Of a stretch of DNA of 64,000 bases, positions 6,556 to 17,101 are shown piece by piece; position 1 is the first letter of the stretch, and every line of letters starts with the position of its first letter. The stretch covers positions 4,216,001 to 4,280,000 of the forward strand of contig NZ_FNSC01000001.1 in the NCBI RefSeq assembly GCF_900105355.1. Direction: 5' to 3'. The notes beneath the pieces are model-generated. The model was not told the origin of the DNA and ran no database searches. It was given only the letters and a program-made list of their open reading frames with translations. The stretch is from Pseudomonas anguilliseptica. GTDB lineage: Bacteria > Pseudomonadota > Gammaproteobacteria > Pseudomonadales > Pseudomonadaceae. The position numbers were made by a program, and so were the translations under genes.

Positions 6556-7668
6556 TTACGGCAACAACGGTTTGATGGAGAAGCCGTAGTCCTTGATCTG
6601 CGGATGGTACACCGCGCTGAACTGGCGAAAATCCAGACCATAGCCGGGCACCTTGAGGCGCTGTTTCAAGTAAGCAGCCTGTTTGGCATCCAGCAGGCTG
6701 AACAACTGATCAACCCGATCCTTACCGCCGCGTGCGGCAAAATCCAGCCCGGCATGGTAGTCATGCAGCATTACCATGGCCCAGCCACCGAGGGTGAAAT
6801 GTCCACCAACCAGGACGCAAAGCTTGCCGTCTATGCGCGCCTGCAGTACCTCATCTGAATTATTCAGCGCCGACAGGTAAATATCCTTCCCTGGCTGCCT
6901 GCCTAGCTTCTCTGCGGCCTGCATAACTCCCAATGCCATTTCATCATTAGCCGACCACACCAGCTGCACTTCGGGATGGCGCGGTAGCATCAACTGCGCT
7001 TGCTCATAAGCGCGCTGACGTTTCCACTCGCCCTGCAGCATCTGCTGCAGTTTGATCTCAGGGTGTTCGCGCAAGGCGCGGTGCAAGCCATCTTCGCGCA
7101 GTCTGGAAGACGGTGTTAACCGAACACCAGCAAACGCCAGCAGGCTACCCGGTTTACCTTTCAGCTTGGCGATCAAGGCTTTCGCCATCCAGTAACCGGC
7201 TTGCTCGTCATTGGGAATCAGGCTGCCTATCCAGTTACGGTACTGCCCACGCGAGCCACCAATTATCTGCTGCTGTTCTGGCGTTAAGGTGCTATGCAGG
7301 GAAAACAGCTTGATCGGACTATCGGCAAACAGCCTGAGCAACTCCGGCGCGGTATACATCTCGTTGACGAATATCAGGTAGTCCGGCTGCTTATCGCGGG
7401 CTAATACGCTGCGGGCTTTTTCGAGCAACTGGGGCGGGTTGCGCTCGCCATAGATAACTTCCAGCTGCATGCCCAAGTCGTCGGCCGCGGCCTGCATAAA
7501 ATCGCTGTAGCCCACCCAGAATGGCTCGTCGGAAAAGCCCGGATTGAGAAATACCACCGATACCGGTGCCTTAGCTGCAACCCGCGGGTTTTCGGCAAGG
7601 GCCTGGGCTATCAGGCCAAACGTCAATAAGCATACTGCGCTAATAGCAATTAAAAGGGACCTGAACAC
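6556..7668 (-). CDS. periplasmic sugar-type ABC binding protein
   Basis: A 370-residue protein with a signal peptide (FRSLLIAISAVCLLTFGLIAQALA) and the two-lobe periplasmic binding protein fold of the LacI/ribose-binding type, with a first strand VVFLNPGFSDEPFW, then WSANDEMALGVMQAAEKLG and a late GGHFTLGGW. The GTG at 7668 is chosen because AGGAGG precedes it by six bases; the longer frame to 7716 lacks such a site and would bury the signal peptide. No ABC permease or ATPase gene is adjacent, so it could serve a distant transporter or act as a sensor domain partner. The ligand cannot be told. Confidence 0.75.
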   Translation of the reverse strand: MFRSLLIAISAVCLLTFGLIAQALAENPRVAAKAPVSVVFLNPGFSDEPFWVGYSDFMQAAADDLGMQLEVIYGERNPPQLLEKARSVLARDKQPDYLIFVNEMYTAPELLRLFADSPIKLFSLHSTLTPEQQQIIGGSRGQYRNWIGSLIPNDEQAGYWMAKALIAKLKGKPGSLLAFAGVRLTPSSRLREDGLHRALREHPEIKLQQMLQGEWKRQRAYEQAQLMLPRHPEVQLVWSANDEMALGVMQAAEKLGRQPGKDIYLSALNNSDEVLQARIDGKLCVLVGGHFTLGGWAMVMLHDYHAGLDFAARGGKDRVDQLFSLLDAKQAAYLKQRLKVPGYGLDFRQFSAVYHPQIKDYGFSIKPLLP

Positions 7669-7815
7669 GGCATGCCTCCTGAGGGGGCGCAGAGTATATT
7701 GGCAAAGCCATAGCAATCAGTCATCCAGTGCGAGAGGCGTGGCTGTGCAACCAAGACGACGCTCAGCGCAATCGTTACAATCGCCGCCACTCTTGCCCTC
7801 GTTCATCGGTGTCCT

Positions 7816-8382
7816 ATGTCGCCTCTGGAAATCATCGCTTCAGCCCTTGGTGTATGGGCCGTCTGGCTAACCGTGCGGCAAAACCGCTGGTGCTGGCCGC
7901 TGGGTTTGCTGATGGTGCTGATGTACGCCTGGATCTTCTATGACGGCAAACTGTACTCAAACATGCTGCTGCAAGGCGTGTATGCGGTATTGCAGGGCTA
8001 CGGCTGGTGGCAATGGACGCGTGGCGGCAGCAGCCACAGTGGCGTGCAGGTCAACCGACTTAGCCCGCAAGGCATATCGATCAGCTTAGCAATAGGTGCC
8101 GTTGGCACAGTTATTCTCGGTTACCTGATGGCCACCTTCACCGACGCTGCCGCGCCCTGGCAGGATGCAGCACTGAGTGCCTTCAGCCTGGTCGCCCAGG
8201 TCTGGATGGCGCAGAAACGCGTTGAATGCTGGCCACTCTGGATAGTTCTCGACCTGCTCTTCGTGGTGCTGTTTGTACAACAGGGCCTGTATCCGACTGC
8301 AGCACTCTATGGGCTGTTTACCCTGCTGGCGGTCAATGGCTGGCTAACCTGGCGACGTGATCGCGCGCTGGTCAGCGCATGA
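7816..8382 (+). CDS. pnuC: PnuC-type nicotinamide riboside transporter
   Basis: A 188-residue multi-pass membrane protein rich in Trp with the PnuC hallmarks: an early segment with RQNRWCWPLGL, then YAWIFYDGKLYSNMLLQ and the WWQW motif, and a late segment ending in NGWLTWRR. PnuC proteins carry nicotinamide riboside across the inner membrane by facilitated diffusion, with trapping by phosphorylation. The last four bases overlap the start of the kinase gene (ATGA), so the two are translationally coupled, which supports the salvage role. Confidence 0.9.
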   Translation: MSPLEIIASALGVWAVWLTVRQNRWCWPLGLLMVLMYAWIFYDGKLYSNMLLQGVYAVLQGYGWWQWTRGGSSHSGVQVNRLSPQGISISLAIGAVGTVILGYLMATFTDAAAPWQDAALSAFSLVAQVWMAQKRVECWPLWIVLDLLFVVLFVQQGLYPTAALYGLFTLLAVNGWLTWRRDRALVSA

Positions 8383-8930
8383 AGGTACTGGTACTCACGG
8401 GCCCTGAATCCAGTGGCAAAAGCTGGCTGGCCGAGCATATTCAGGCGACTTTTGGTGGGTTGCTGGTTGGCGAGTACGTGCGGCATTTTATCGAGCGTGA
8501 GCAGCGCGATACCTGCTACGCCGACATCAGCGCGATTGCCCAGGGCCAACTGGCCTGGGAAGACCAGGCCAGAGCGGCGCGCCCCGAGCTGCTGATTCTC
8601 GATACTCATCTGCTGAGCAATATGCTCTGGAGTCAGCAGCTGTTTGGTGATTGCCCCGCCTGGATTGAGCAAGCCTTACTCGAGCGCGATTACCACCTGC
8701 ATCTGCTACTAAACCCAGTGGGTGTGCCCTGGGTCGAGGATGGTCAGCGTTGCCAGCCAGAACTGGCCCAGCGCCTCACGTTCTACCAACAGTGCGAGCA
8801 CTGGTTGCGGCTCCACCGACAACCGTTGCAGTGCATTCAGGGCGACTGGGCGCAGCGCCGTGAGCAGACGCTGACGACAGTGGCGCATTGGCTCAATTCA
8901 ACGCAGCAGCACACTGGCCCAGGCCAGTAG
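8379..8930 (+). CDS. NadR-like ribosylnicotinamide kinase
   Basis: A 183-residue P-loop kinase with Walker A GPESSGKS at residues 8-15 and the FVREY-like segment VGEYVRHF, matching the C-terminal kinase domain of NadR without its DNA-binding and adenylyltransferase parts. It would phosphorylate nicotinamide riboside imported by the overlapping pnuC product to give NMN for NAD synthesis. The last ~33 bp overlap the convergent DUF3429 pseudogene. Confidence 0.85.
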   Translation: MKVLVLTGPESSGKSWLAEHIQATFGGLLVGEYVRHFIEREQRDTCYADISAIAQGQLAWEDQARAARPELLILDTHLLSNMLWSQQLFGDCPAWIEQALLERDYHLHLLLNPVGVPWVEDGQRCQPELAQRLTFYQQCEHWLRLHRQPLQCIQGDWAQRREQTLTTVAHWLNSTQQHTGPGQ

Positions 8931-9364
8931 CAGGCTCAGGCAGACGATAATCGTCAGCGGCCGGCGCAGGCTGGGATACCACTGCGGCGCCAGGCCCAGT
9001 TTCACCGCCCGCAAGTCGGCGGCATACAACCCACCAAACGCCAGCAAACACAGAGGCAAAGCCAGGCTGGTGGGCATGCCGCCACTGATTGCCAGCCACC
9101 CCAGCAATGGCGGCACCACAGATAAGCCCAGCTGAATCTGCGCCGGCTCACCGGCATTTTCCGCGCGCATGGCCAGCCCCCAGTGAATAGCCCCATAAAG
9201 GCCAGGATCACCGCGGCATAGTCCAGCAAGGCCGCCAGAACCACCACCCGCCAACCCTCTGGCGTCACCCAGATGCCCAATGCCCCGGTGACGAAAGGCA
9301 CCAGCCCGGCATAGCCCAGTAATAACGCCAATTTAGGCGGTTGCGATGCGTCGAATGGATGCAT
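8898..9364 (-). pseudogene. DUF3429 membrane protein gene with single-base frameshift
   Basis: Two frames together encode a ~155-residue DUF3429 family membrane protein. The first runs from ATG 9364 (LALLLGYAGLVPFVTGALG to AAVILAFMG), and the second resumes with AIHWGLAM and continues to the stop at 8898. The switch falls at the run CCCC at 9191-9194 (GGGG on the coding strand). One extra G would restore FMGAIHWGLAM, the family's conserved core. Either a recent one-base deletion or a homopolymer sequencing error. Function of the family is unknown. Confidence 0.8.
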
Positions 9365-9525
9365 GAACTCACTCCAGCGGATTAATTCGTCATAAACCGC
9401 ACTGTAAAACCATCTTCGGACCTAAAAGAAGACTATTTCCTGGATTTCGTAGTAATGGCTGCTTGCCATCGGCTGCGGCAATAGGCATAAAACCAACAAA
9501 TAAAAAACACCACAAGGAAGTATCC

Positions 9526-11400
9526 ATGCGCATTCTCCGTCGAGCCCTGTATGGGCTTCTTTTGTTGTTGGTGGTAGGGCTGCTGGTCGCCCTGTACTTC
9601 ATCGCCAACCCCAACCTTCCGATCTATCAGCAGCCCGACAAACTACACTACCTTGATCAATGGTCCGCAGAAGAACGCCAGACCTACTACTACACCCCTC
9701 AGGGTACCCAGGTGAAAGGTCTGCGTTATGAATGGTTCAGCGCGCTGGAGCTGCCATTCAGCAGCAGCAAGTTCGCCACCCCGGATTACCTTGCGCGTTT
9801 CGGTTTCCTCGTCGACCCCGCCCAACAGCCCACGCAGCTGAACCCCGGCAACCTGCCTGTCGGCTTTGCCCGCCATGCTGATGCGGAAAGTGGCGAGCAT
9901 TTCCTGGATATCAGCTGCGCCGCCTGCCACACCGGCGAGCTGCGCTATAAGGGCCAGGCCGTGCGCATCGACGGCGGCGCGGCGCTGCATTCGCTGGCGT
10001 CCACCGTACCCACAGTGCGTGGCGGCAGTTTTGGCCAAGCGCTCGGCATGAGTATGGCCTTCACCTATTACAACCCGCTGAAATTCCGCCGCTTCGCCAA
10101 ACAGGTGCTCGGTGATGAATACACCAGCCAAAAGGCGCAACTGCGGCGCGACTTCAAGGTGGTGCTCGACCGCCTGCTCGGCACCGCTTTCAATGATTGG
10201 CACCGGGGTCTTTATCCAACAGAAGAAGGTTTTGGCCGTACCGATGCGTTCGGCCGAATTGCCAACAGCGTGTTCGGTGATGCGATAGACCCGAGCAACT
10301 ACCGAGTCGCCGATGCGCCAGTGAGCTATCCGCAGGTCTGGGATATCTGGAAATTCGACTGGGTCCAGTGGAACGGCTCAGCCATGCAGCCCATGGCCCG
10401 CAACGTTGGCGAAGCGCTGGGCGTTGGTGCCACGCTGCGCCTGCTGAATACCGACGGCCACCCGGTTGCCGAAGCCGAGCGCTATACCTCAAGCGTACGT
10501 CTGCGTGACCTGTTCACCCTGGAAGAAACCCTCAAGCAACTGCAGCCGCCCACCTGGCCGGAAGAGGTGTTCGGCAAGGTCAATCTGCCGCTGGCCAGCC
10601 GTGGCCGCGCGTTATTTACCGAGAACTGTGCCTACTGCCATGCGCCTGACCCGAAGAAACCGGATGAGCGTTTTGCCCCCGCTCGCGATCCCGAGTGGCG
10701 CGTGCGCGTGGTACCGACCTCCATCGTCGGCACCGACCCGACCACAGCGGACAATATCGCCGACCACCGCTTCGATATCAGTAAACTGGGCTGGACCAAG
10801 GCCGAGCTGAGCAAGCTGGATGTGCGCCTGTTTGGCGCCACGCTGGACGATATCGACATGCGCAGTATCTCCAGCGCCAAGGCCCTGGCCTATGTCACCG
10901 CCTATGTGGAAAACCGCGCCTATCAGGATGCTGGCATTTCCGAGCGTGAACGCTGGCGCATGGACGGTTTCGGCCTGCCGATTGGCGTGCAGGAAAAGCG
11001 CGGCTACAAGGCGCGTCCGCTGGATGGCATCTGGGCCACCCCACCATTCCTGCATAACGGGTCGGTGCCAACCCTATTCCAGCTACTCTCGCCGGTTTCT
11101 GAGCGGGAAACCCAGTTCTGGGTAGGCAATTTCGAGTTCAACCCGAAACAGATTGGCTACAACAGCGAAAAATTCACCGGTGGTTTCCACTTCGATACCC
11201 AGGTTACCGGCAACAGCAATCGCGGCCATGAATTCCGCGCGGGATGCCGTGAAGACGGCGTAATCGGCCGGGCCCTGCAACCGGAAGAACGCTGGGCGCT
11301 GATCGAGTACCTCAAGGTTCTCGGTAATCCCACGCTGGAGCAGCAACTACAGCCTGTGGCCGCCAAAGAGTGGACGCTGGGCCCGTCTTGCCAGAACTGA
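9526..11400 (+). CDS. membrane-anchored dihaem cytochrome c peroxidase-like protein
   Basis: A 624-residue protein with one N-terminal membrane helix (residues ~8-26) and two c-type haem motifs, SCAACH near residues 130-134 and NCAYCH near 368-372, plus the C-terminal peroxidase-like segments GIWATPPFLHNGSVPTL and ERWALIEYLKVLG. This is the plan of large dihaem cytochrome c peroxidase relatives facing the periplasm. ATG 9526 is used because AAGGAAG precedes it; the frame extends to 9463 without support. It is followed after 53 bp by a membrane-anchored catalase-type gene, so the pair probably handles peroxides together, with electrons fed through c-type haem. Confidence 0.85.
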   Translation: MRILRRALYGLLLLLVVGLLVALYFIANPNLPIYQQPDKLHYLDQWSAEERQTYYYTPQGTQVKGLRYEWFSALELPFSSSKFATPDYLARFGFLVDPAQQPTQLNPGNLPVGFARHADAESGEHFLDISCAACHTGELRYKGQAVRIDGGAALHSLASTVPTVRGGSFGQALGMSMAFTYYNPLKFRRFAKQVLGDEYTSQKAQLRRDFKVVLDRLLGTAFNDWHRGLYPTEEGFGRTDAFGRIANSVFGDAIDPSNYRVADAPVSYPQVWDIWKFDWVQWNGSAMQPMARNVGEALGVGATLRLLNTDGHPVAEAERYTSSVRLRDLFTLEETLKQLQPPTWPEEVFGKVNLPLASRGRALFTENCAYCHAPDPKKPDERFAPARDPEWRVRVVPTSIVGTDPTTADNIADHRFDISKLGWTKAELSKLDVRLFGATLDDIDMRSISSAKALAYVTAYVENRAYQDAGISERERWRMDGFGLPIGVQEKRGYKARPLDGIWATPPFLHNGSVPTLFQLLSPVSERETQFWVGNFEFNPKQIGYNSEKFTGGFHFDTQVTGNSNRGHEFRAGCREDGVIGRALQPEERWALIEYLKVLGNPTLEQQLQPVAAKEWTLGPSCQN

Positions 11401-11453
11401 AGCGCACGTGGCGTGTGACCGCACACTGAGAATAATTAAAAGGAATTGACTGC

Positions 11454-12587
11454 ATGTTTAAACGATTCTGGCTCTGGCTTGGCCGCGTACTGGGCAAATT
11501 GCTGGTCCTCGTATTGACCATTGCTATTGGCGGCTGGGGCATCGGCGCGGCCTATTACGCTTGGAAGTTCTCCGGTCCAGTATCCACTGAAGAGCAGGTC
11601 CCGGCCGATGAAGCCGCGCTCACCCAAGGCATCATCGAAGATGCCATTCGCGTGGTCGAACAGCACCGTGACAACACACGGGTACTGCGTGATGCTCACG
11701 CCAAGGCTCATGGCTGCGTGAAGGCCGAAGTCACCGTCAGTGCTGATATCGATAGCAGCTTGCAACGCGGTGTGCTCAGCGAGCCAGGGAAAACCTGGCA
11801 AGCCTGGATGCGCCTGTCCAACGGTAATGCCTACCCGCAATTCGACCGAGCTCGCGATGCCCGCGGCATGGCGATCAAGCTGCTGGATGTGCCTGGAGAA
11901 AAACTTACGCAAAGCCCGCAGCACGCCAGCGAGCAGGACTTTGTGATGTTTAATCACCCAGCGTTTTTCGTGCGTGACGTGGCCGAGTACAAAAGCAATT
12001 TCGCTGCCCAGGCCGACGGTAAAAAGGCCATGGCCTTCTTCCCCAGCTGGAGCCCCAGCACCTGGGAAATCCGCCATCTGATCATCGCCCTGAAAACGCT
12101 GTCCCCTGCCCCGGAAACACCGGTGGCAAACACTTACAACTCCATTGCCCCATTCAAACTGGGCGAGCACAACATCAAGTACCGGGTTATTCCTCAACCG
12201 GAAGCCTGCCCGGAGTACCAGCTGCCTGAACAGAACCATGACCTGCCGAATTTCCTGCGCAATGCGCTGTACCAGCAGTTGTCGCTGGATCGCGTACCCG
12301 CCTGTTTTGCCCTGCAGGTTCAGCGGCAGAACGCGGAGTACTACATGCCCATCGAAGACCCCAGTGTTGAATGGAGCGAAGCCATTTCGCCGTTCGAAAC
12401 CGTCGCCACCATCAACGTGCCGGCACAGGACTTTGATAGCCGCGAGCAGAACCTGTTCTGTGACAACCTGTCCTTCAACCCCTGGCATGCGCTGCCTGAA
12501 CATCGCCCGATTGGCGGCATCAACCGCCTGCGAAAGGCGGTCTACGAGGCTGTCAGCATCTACCGGTTGGAGCGTAATCAACCATAA
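11454..12587 (+). CDS. membrane-anchored catalase-family haem protein
   Basis: A 377-residue protein with an N-terminal membrane segment (residues ~12-35) followed by a catalase-like core. Seen are the region around residue 80 that ends in AHGCVKAE, the RLSNG strand, DARGMAIKLLDV and DFVMFNHPAFFV, all typical of the SrpA/small catalase-related group. These bind haem b and have peroxidase or weak catalase activity. The normal catalase His is replaced in context by KAHGC, whose histidine may be the distal residue. AAAAGGAATTG before ATG 11454 supports the start. It is likely an operon partner of the dihaem peroxidase gene upstream. Confidence 0.82.
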   Translation: MFKRFWLWLGRVLGKLLVLVLTIAIGGWGIGAAYYAWKFSGPVSTEEQVPADEAALTQGIIEDAIRVVEQHRDNTRVLRDAHAKAHGCVKAEVTVSADIDSSLQRGVLSEPGKTWQAWMRLSNGNAYPQFDRARDARGMAIKLLDVPGEKLTQSPQHASEQDFVMFNHPAFFVRDVAEYKSNFAAQADGKKAMAFFPSWSPSTWEIRHLIIALKTLSPAPETPVANTYNSIAPFKLGEHNIKYRVIPQPEACPEYQLPEQNHDLPNFLRNALYQQLSLDRVPACFALQVQRQNAEYYMPIEDPSVEWSEAISPFETVATINVPAQDFDSREQNLFCDNLSFNPWHALPEHRPIGGINRLRKAVYEAVSIYRLERNQP

Positions 12588-12692
12588 AACTGTATCCAAT
12601 TCTCTGTGCTACTCGGTTAACAGCTGCTGAGCTGGTAATATTCGCGCCTTGCTAAACACGCTGTTAGCCGCGTACCACCTGAGAGAAAGACC

Positions 12693-13049
12693 GTGGAATT
12701 GTTCAAAGAGTTTATGTTCGAGGCCGCCCACCGCCTGCCTCACGTCCCCGAAGGCCACAAATGCGGACGCCTGCACGGCCACTCCTTCAAGGTCGCGGTG
12801 TATATCGAAGGTGAGGTCGATCCTTATACCGGCTGGATTCGCGACTTCTCCGAGATCAAGGCGATCTTCAATCCACTCTATGAGCAGCTTGATCATAACT
12901 ACCTGAACGATATTCCCGGCCTGGAAAACCCGACCAGTGAAGTGCTGGCCAAATGGATTTGGCAGCAACTCAAGCCGCTGCTGCCTGAGCTGTCGCGTAT
13001 CCGTATCCACGAAACCTGCACCAGCGGTTGCGAGTACCGCGGCGATTGA
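12693..13049 (+). CDS. queD: 6-carboxytetrahydropterin synthase
   Basis: A 118-residue QueD/PTPS-fold enzyme that converts dihydroneopterin triphosphate to 6-carboxytetrahydropterin for queuosine biosynthesis. Catalytic Cys24 lies in [12 protein letters not shown], with zinc ligands His13, His28 and His30, followed by the DFSEIK strand, LDHNYLND and a C-terminal [10 protein letters not shown]. It starts at GTG 12693 after GAGAGAAAG. It stands alone between the catalase gene and a lipoprotein gene; no riboswitch is evident in the 105 bp before it. Confidence 0.92.
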   Translation: MELFKEFMFEAAHRLPHVPEGHKCGRLHGHSFKVAVYIEGEVDPYTGWIRDFSEIKAIFNPLYEQLDHNYLNDIPGLENPTSEVLAKWIWQQLKPLLPELSRIRIHETCTSGCEYRGD

Positions 13050-13301
13050 CCCTCGCCTGGCGCCTGCTTGAGACGCCAGGCAGCTCCCTGCCCCTCACCG
13101 TCCACCATTGGATTGCCAAATCAATTGTGCTGAGCGCAAGAACAACGATTGGCAAAAAATCCACCGGAAGATTTCATAAATTTGAAACCGGTTCGAAAAA
13201 AGCAGGCGAACTTGTTATTAGCCAGGCACTGCTTTAGGGTGCGGTGCACTTTACCTGGATGGGTAAAGCGTCTTACTGGATAAGCGAAAAGGAATCACGA
13301 C

Positions 13302-13610
13302 ATGTTGAAGAAAATTGCTCTGGCTGCCGGCCTGGTTACCCTGCTCAGCGGTTGCGCCTCTGGCCTGTCGCCAGTTAGCGTTGGCCTGATCACCGACGTC
13401 AAAGGCCCGATCACTGCCACCACCGCTTCCGGTAACAAAACCGGTACTGCTTGCGCCACCACCATCATTGGTCTGATCAACAAAGGCGACGCTTCCATTG
13501 CTGCCGCCAAGGCCAACGGCAACATCGGCACCATCGCTACCGCTGATTACCACACCAAAGGCTTCTACCCGTTCTTCGGCGAAACCTGCGTGAACGTAAC
13601 CGGTAACTAA
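13302..13610 (+). CDS. TRL-like lipoprotein
   Basis: A 102-residue lipoprotein of the TRL family: signal peptide with lipobox LLSGC (Cys at residue 19), then the repeated beta strands including NKTGTACATTIIGLINKGDAS and IATADYHTKGF. In this family the conserved GTA-CA-T segment is typical. AAAGGAATCACGAC precedes the ATG. It ends just before a strong terminator shared with ligA. Role unknown, probably an abundant envelope protein. Confidence 0.82.
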   Translation: MLKKIALAAGLVTLLSGCASGLSPVSVGLITDVKGPITATTASGNKTGTACATTIIGLINKGDASIAAAKANGNIGTIATADYHTKGFYPFFGETCVNVTGN

Positions 13611-13618
13611 GTTGCCCG

Positions 13619-13647
13619 ACTGCCCCCAAACCCTGTTTGGGGGCAGT
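13619..13647. terminator. bidirectional terminator
   Basis: A perfect 13-bp stem with loop CCT (13619-13631, 13635-13647) between the convergent lipoprotein and ligA genes. Confidence 0.75.
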
Positions 13648-13664
13648 ACAGAAAACCCGCTCCT

Positions 13665-16046
<2,382 letters not shown>

Positions 16047-16055
16047 TCAAACGAA

Positions 16056-16077
16056 AAGAGCAGCCGTGGCTGCTCTT
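16056..16077 (-). terminator. hairpin between zipA and ligA
   Basis: A perfect 10-bp stem with a 2-nt loop (16056-16065, 16068-16077), followed on the minus strand by TTTTCGTTT. It may attenuate transcription from zipA into ligA. Confidence 0.5.
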
Positions 16078-16095
16078 GGTATTTCATCGGTTAAA

Positions 16096-16920
16096 TCAGC
16101 GCTTATTGGTCAATTGCTTGCGTTCATATTCGACGATGCGCTGGCGGTAGTGCTCGATAGTTTGCGCGGTCATCACGCTGCGTTGGTCATCCTTCAATTC
16201 ACCACCCAGCTCGTGGGCCAGTTTGCGTGCTGCAGCCACCATTACATCAAACGCCTGTTTGGGGTGACGCGGGCCGGGCAAGCCAAGAAAGAAACTTACG
16301 GCACGGGTGCTGAAGCCTTCAATATCGTCGAGATCAAAAGTGCCAGGTTTCAACGCATTGGCCATGGAAAACAGCACCTCACCATTACCCGCCATGCTTT
16401 CGTGACGATGGAAGATGTCCATCTCGCCAAAACGCAGGCCACTTTCGAGAATATTCTGCAACAGAGCCGGGCCTTTAAAGCCTTCTTCGTCGCGGGCAAT
16501 CACGTTGATCACCAATACTTCTTCAACCGGTGGTAATTCCTTATTGCTGCTCTGGTTTTGACTGACGGGTTTGACCACATCGTCATCAACCGGATTAAGC
16601 AGCGTCGGCACGGGTTCTTCCAGGCCCAGATTAAGGTCACCTTGTTGCGGCTCACCGCTGCGGCGACGATTTAACTCACGCGCGCTCAGCGACGGCAGGT
16701 CTTCCTCATCAAAAGCGGGTTCATTACTGCGATCAATAACCCGCGGAGGGCTGAGCAGATCGGGATCACTGTCATCATCCGGCAGGTTGGCAAAACTGCG
16801 GTCAAGTTTGAACTTGAGTTTGCCCTTACCACCGCGCATCCGCCGCCAGCCATCAAACAGGATGCCGGCAATCACAATAATGCCGATGACAATCAGCCAC
16901 TCGCGCAGACCGAATTCCAT
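16096..16920 (-). CDS. zipA: cell division protein ZipA
   Basis: A 274-residue ZipA: one N-terminal membrane helix ([15 protein letters not shown], residues ~8-22), a basic then Pro/Glu-rich linker, and a C-terminal FtsZ-binding domain (from about residue 130, [27 protein letters not shown] to LAHELGG). It tethers FtsZ to the membrane during septum formation. It lies between smc and ligA, the usual pseudomonad order. Confidence 0.95.
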   Translation of the reverse strand: MEFGLREWLIVIGIIVIAGILFDGWRRMRGGKGKLKFKLDRSFANLPDDDSDPDLLSPPRVIDRSNEPAFDEEDLPSLSARELNRRRSGEPQQGDLNLGLEEPVPTLLNPVDDDVVKPVSQNQSSNKELPPVEEVLVINVIARDEEGFKGPALLQNILESGLRFGEMDIFHRHESMAGNGEVLFSMANALKPGTFDLDDIEGFSTRAVSFFLGLPGPRHPKQAFDVMVAAARKLAHELGGELKDDQRSVMTAQTIEHYRQRIVEYERKQLTNKR

Positions 16921-17101
16921 GAAATACCTTAACCCCTGATAAAAATGTGATGAAAAAGGCCTTCCCGGCCATCTTGCTAATTCTTTTACGCGACGCCAAG
17001 CCTATGTTCTATCAGGCCTTTCCCTGCGTTATAACGCCACGTCTAATAACAATGCGCATTAAGCTAGCACGACGAAAGATAACTTTACACCGCCCAGGCC
17101 A

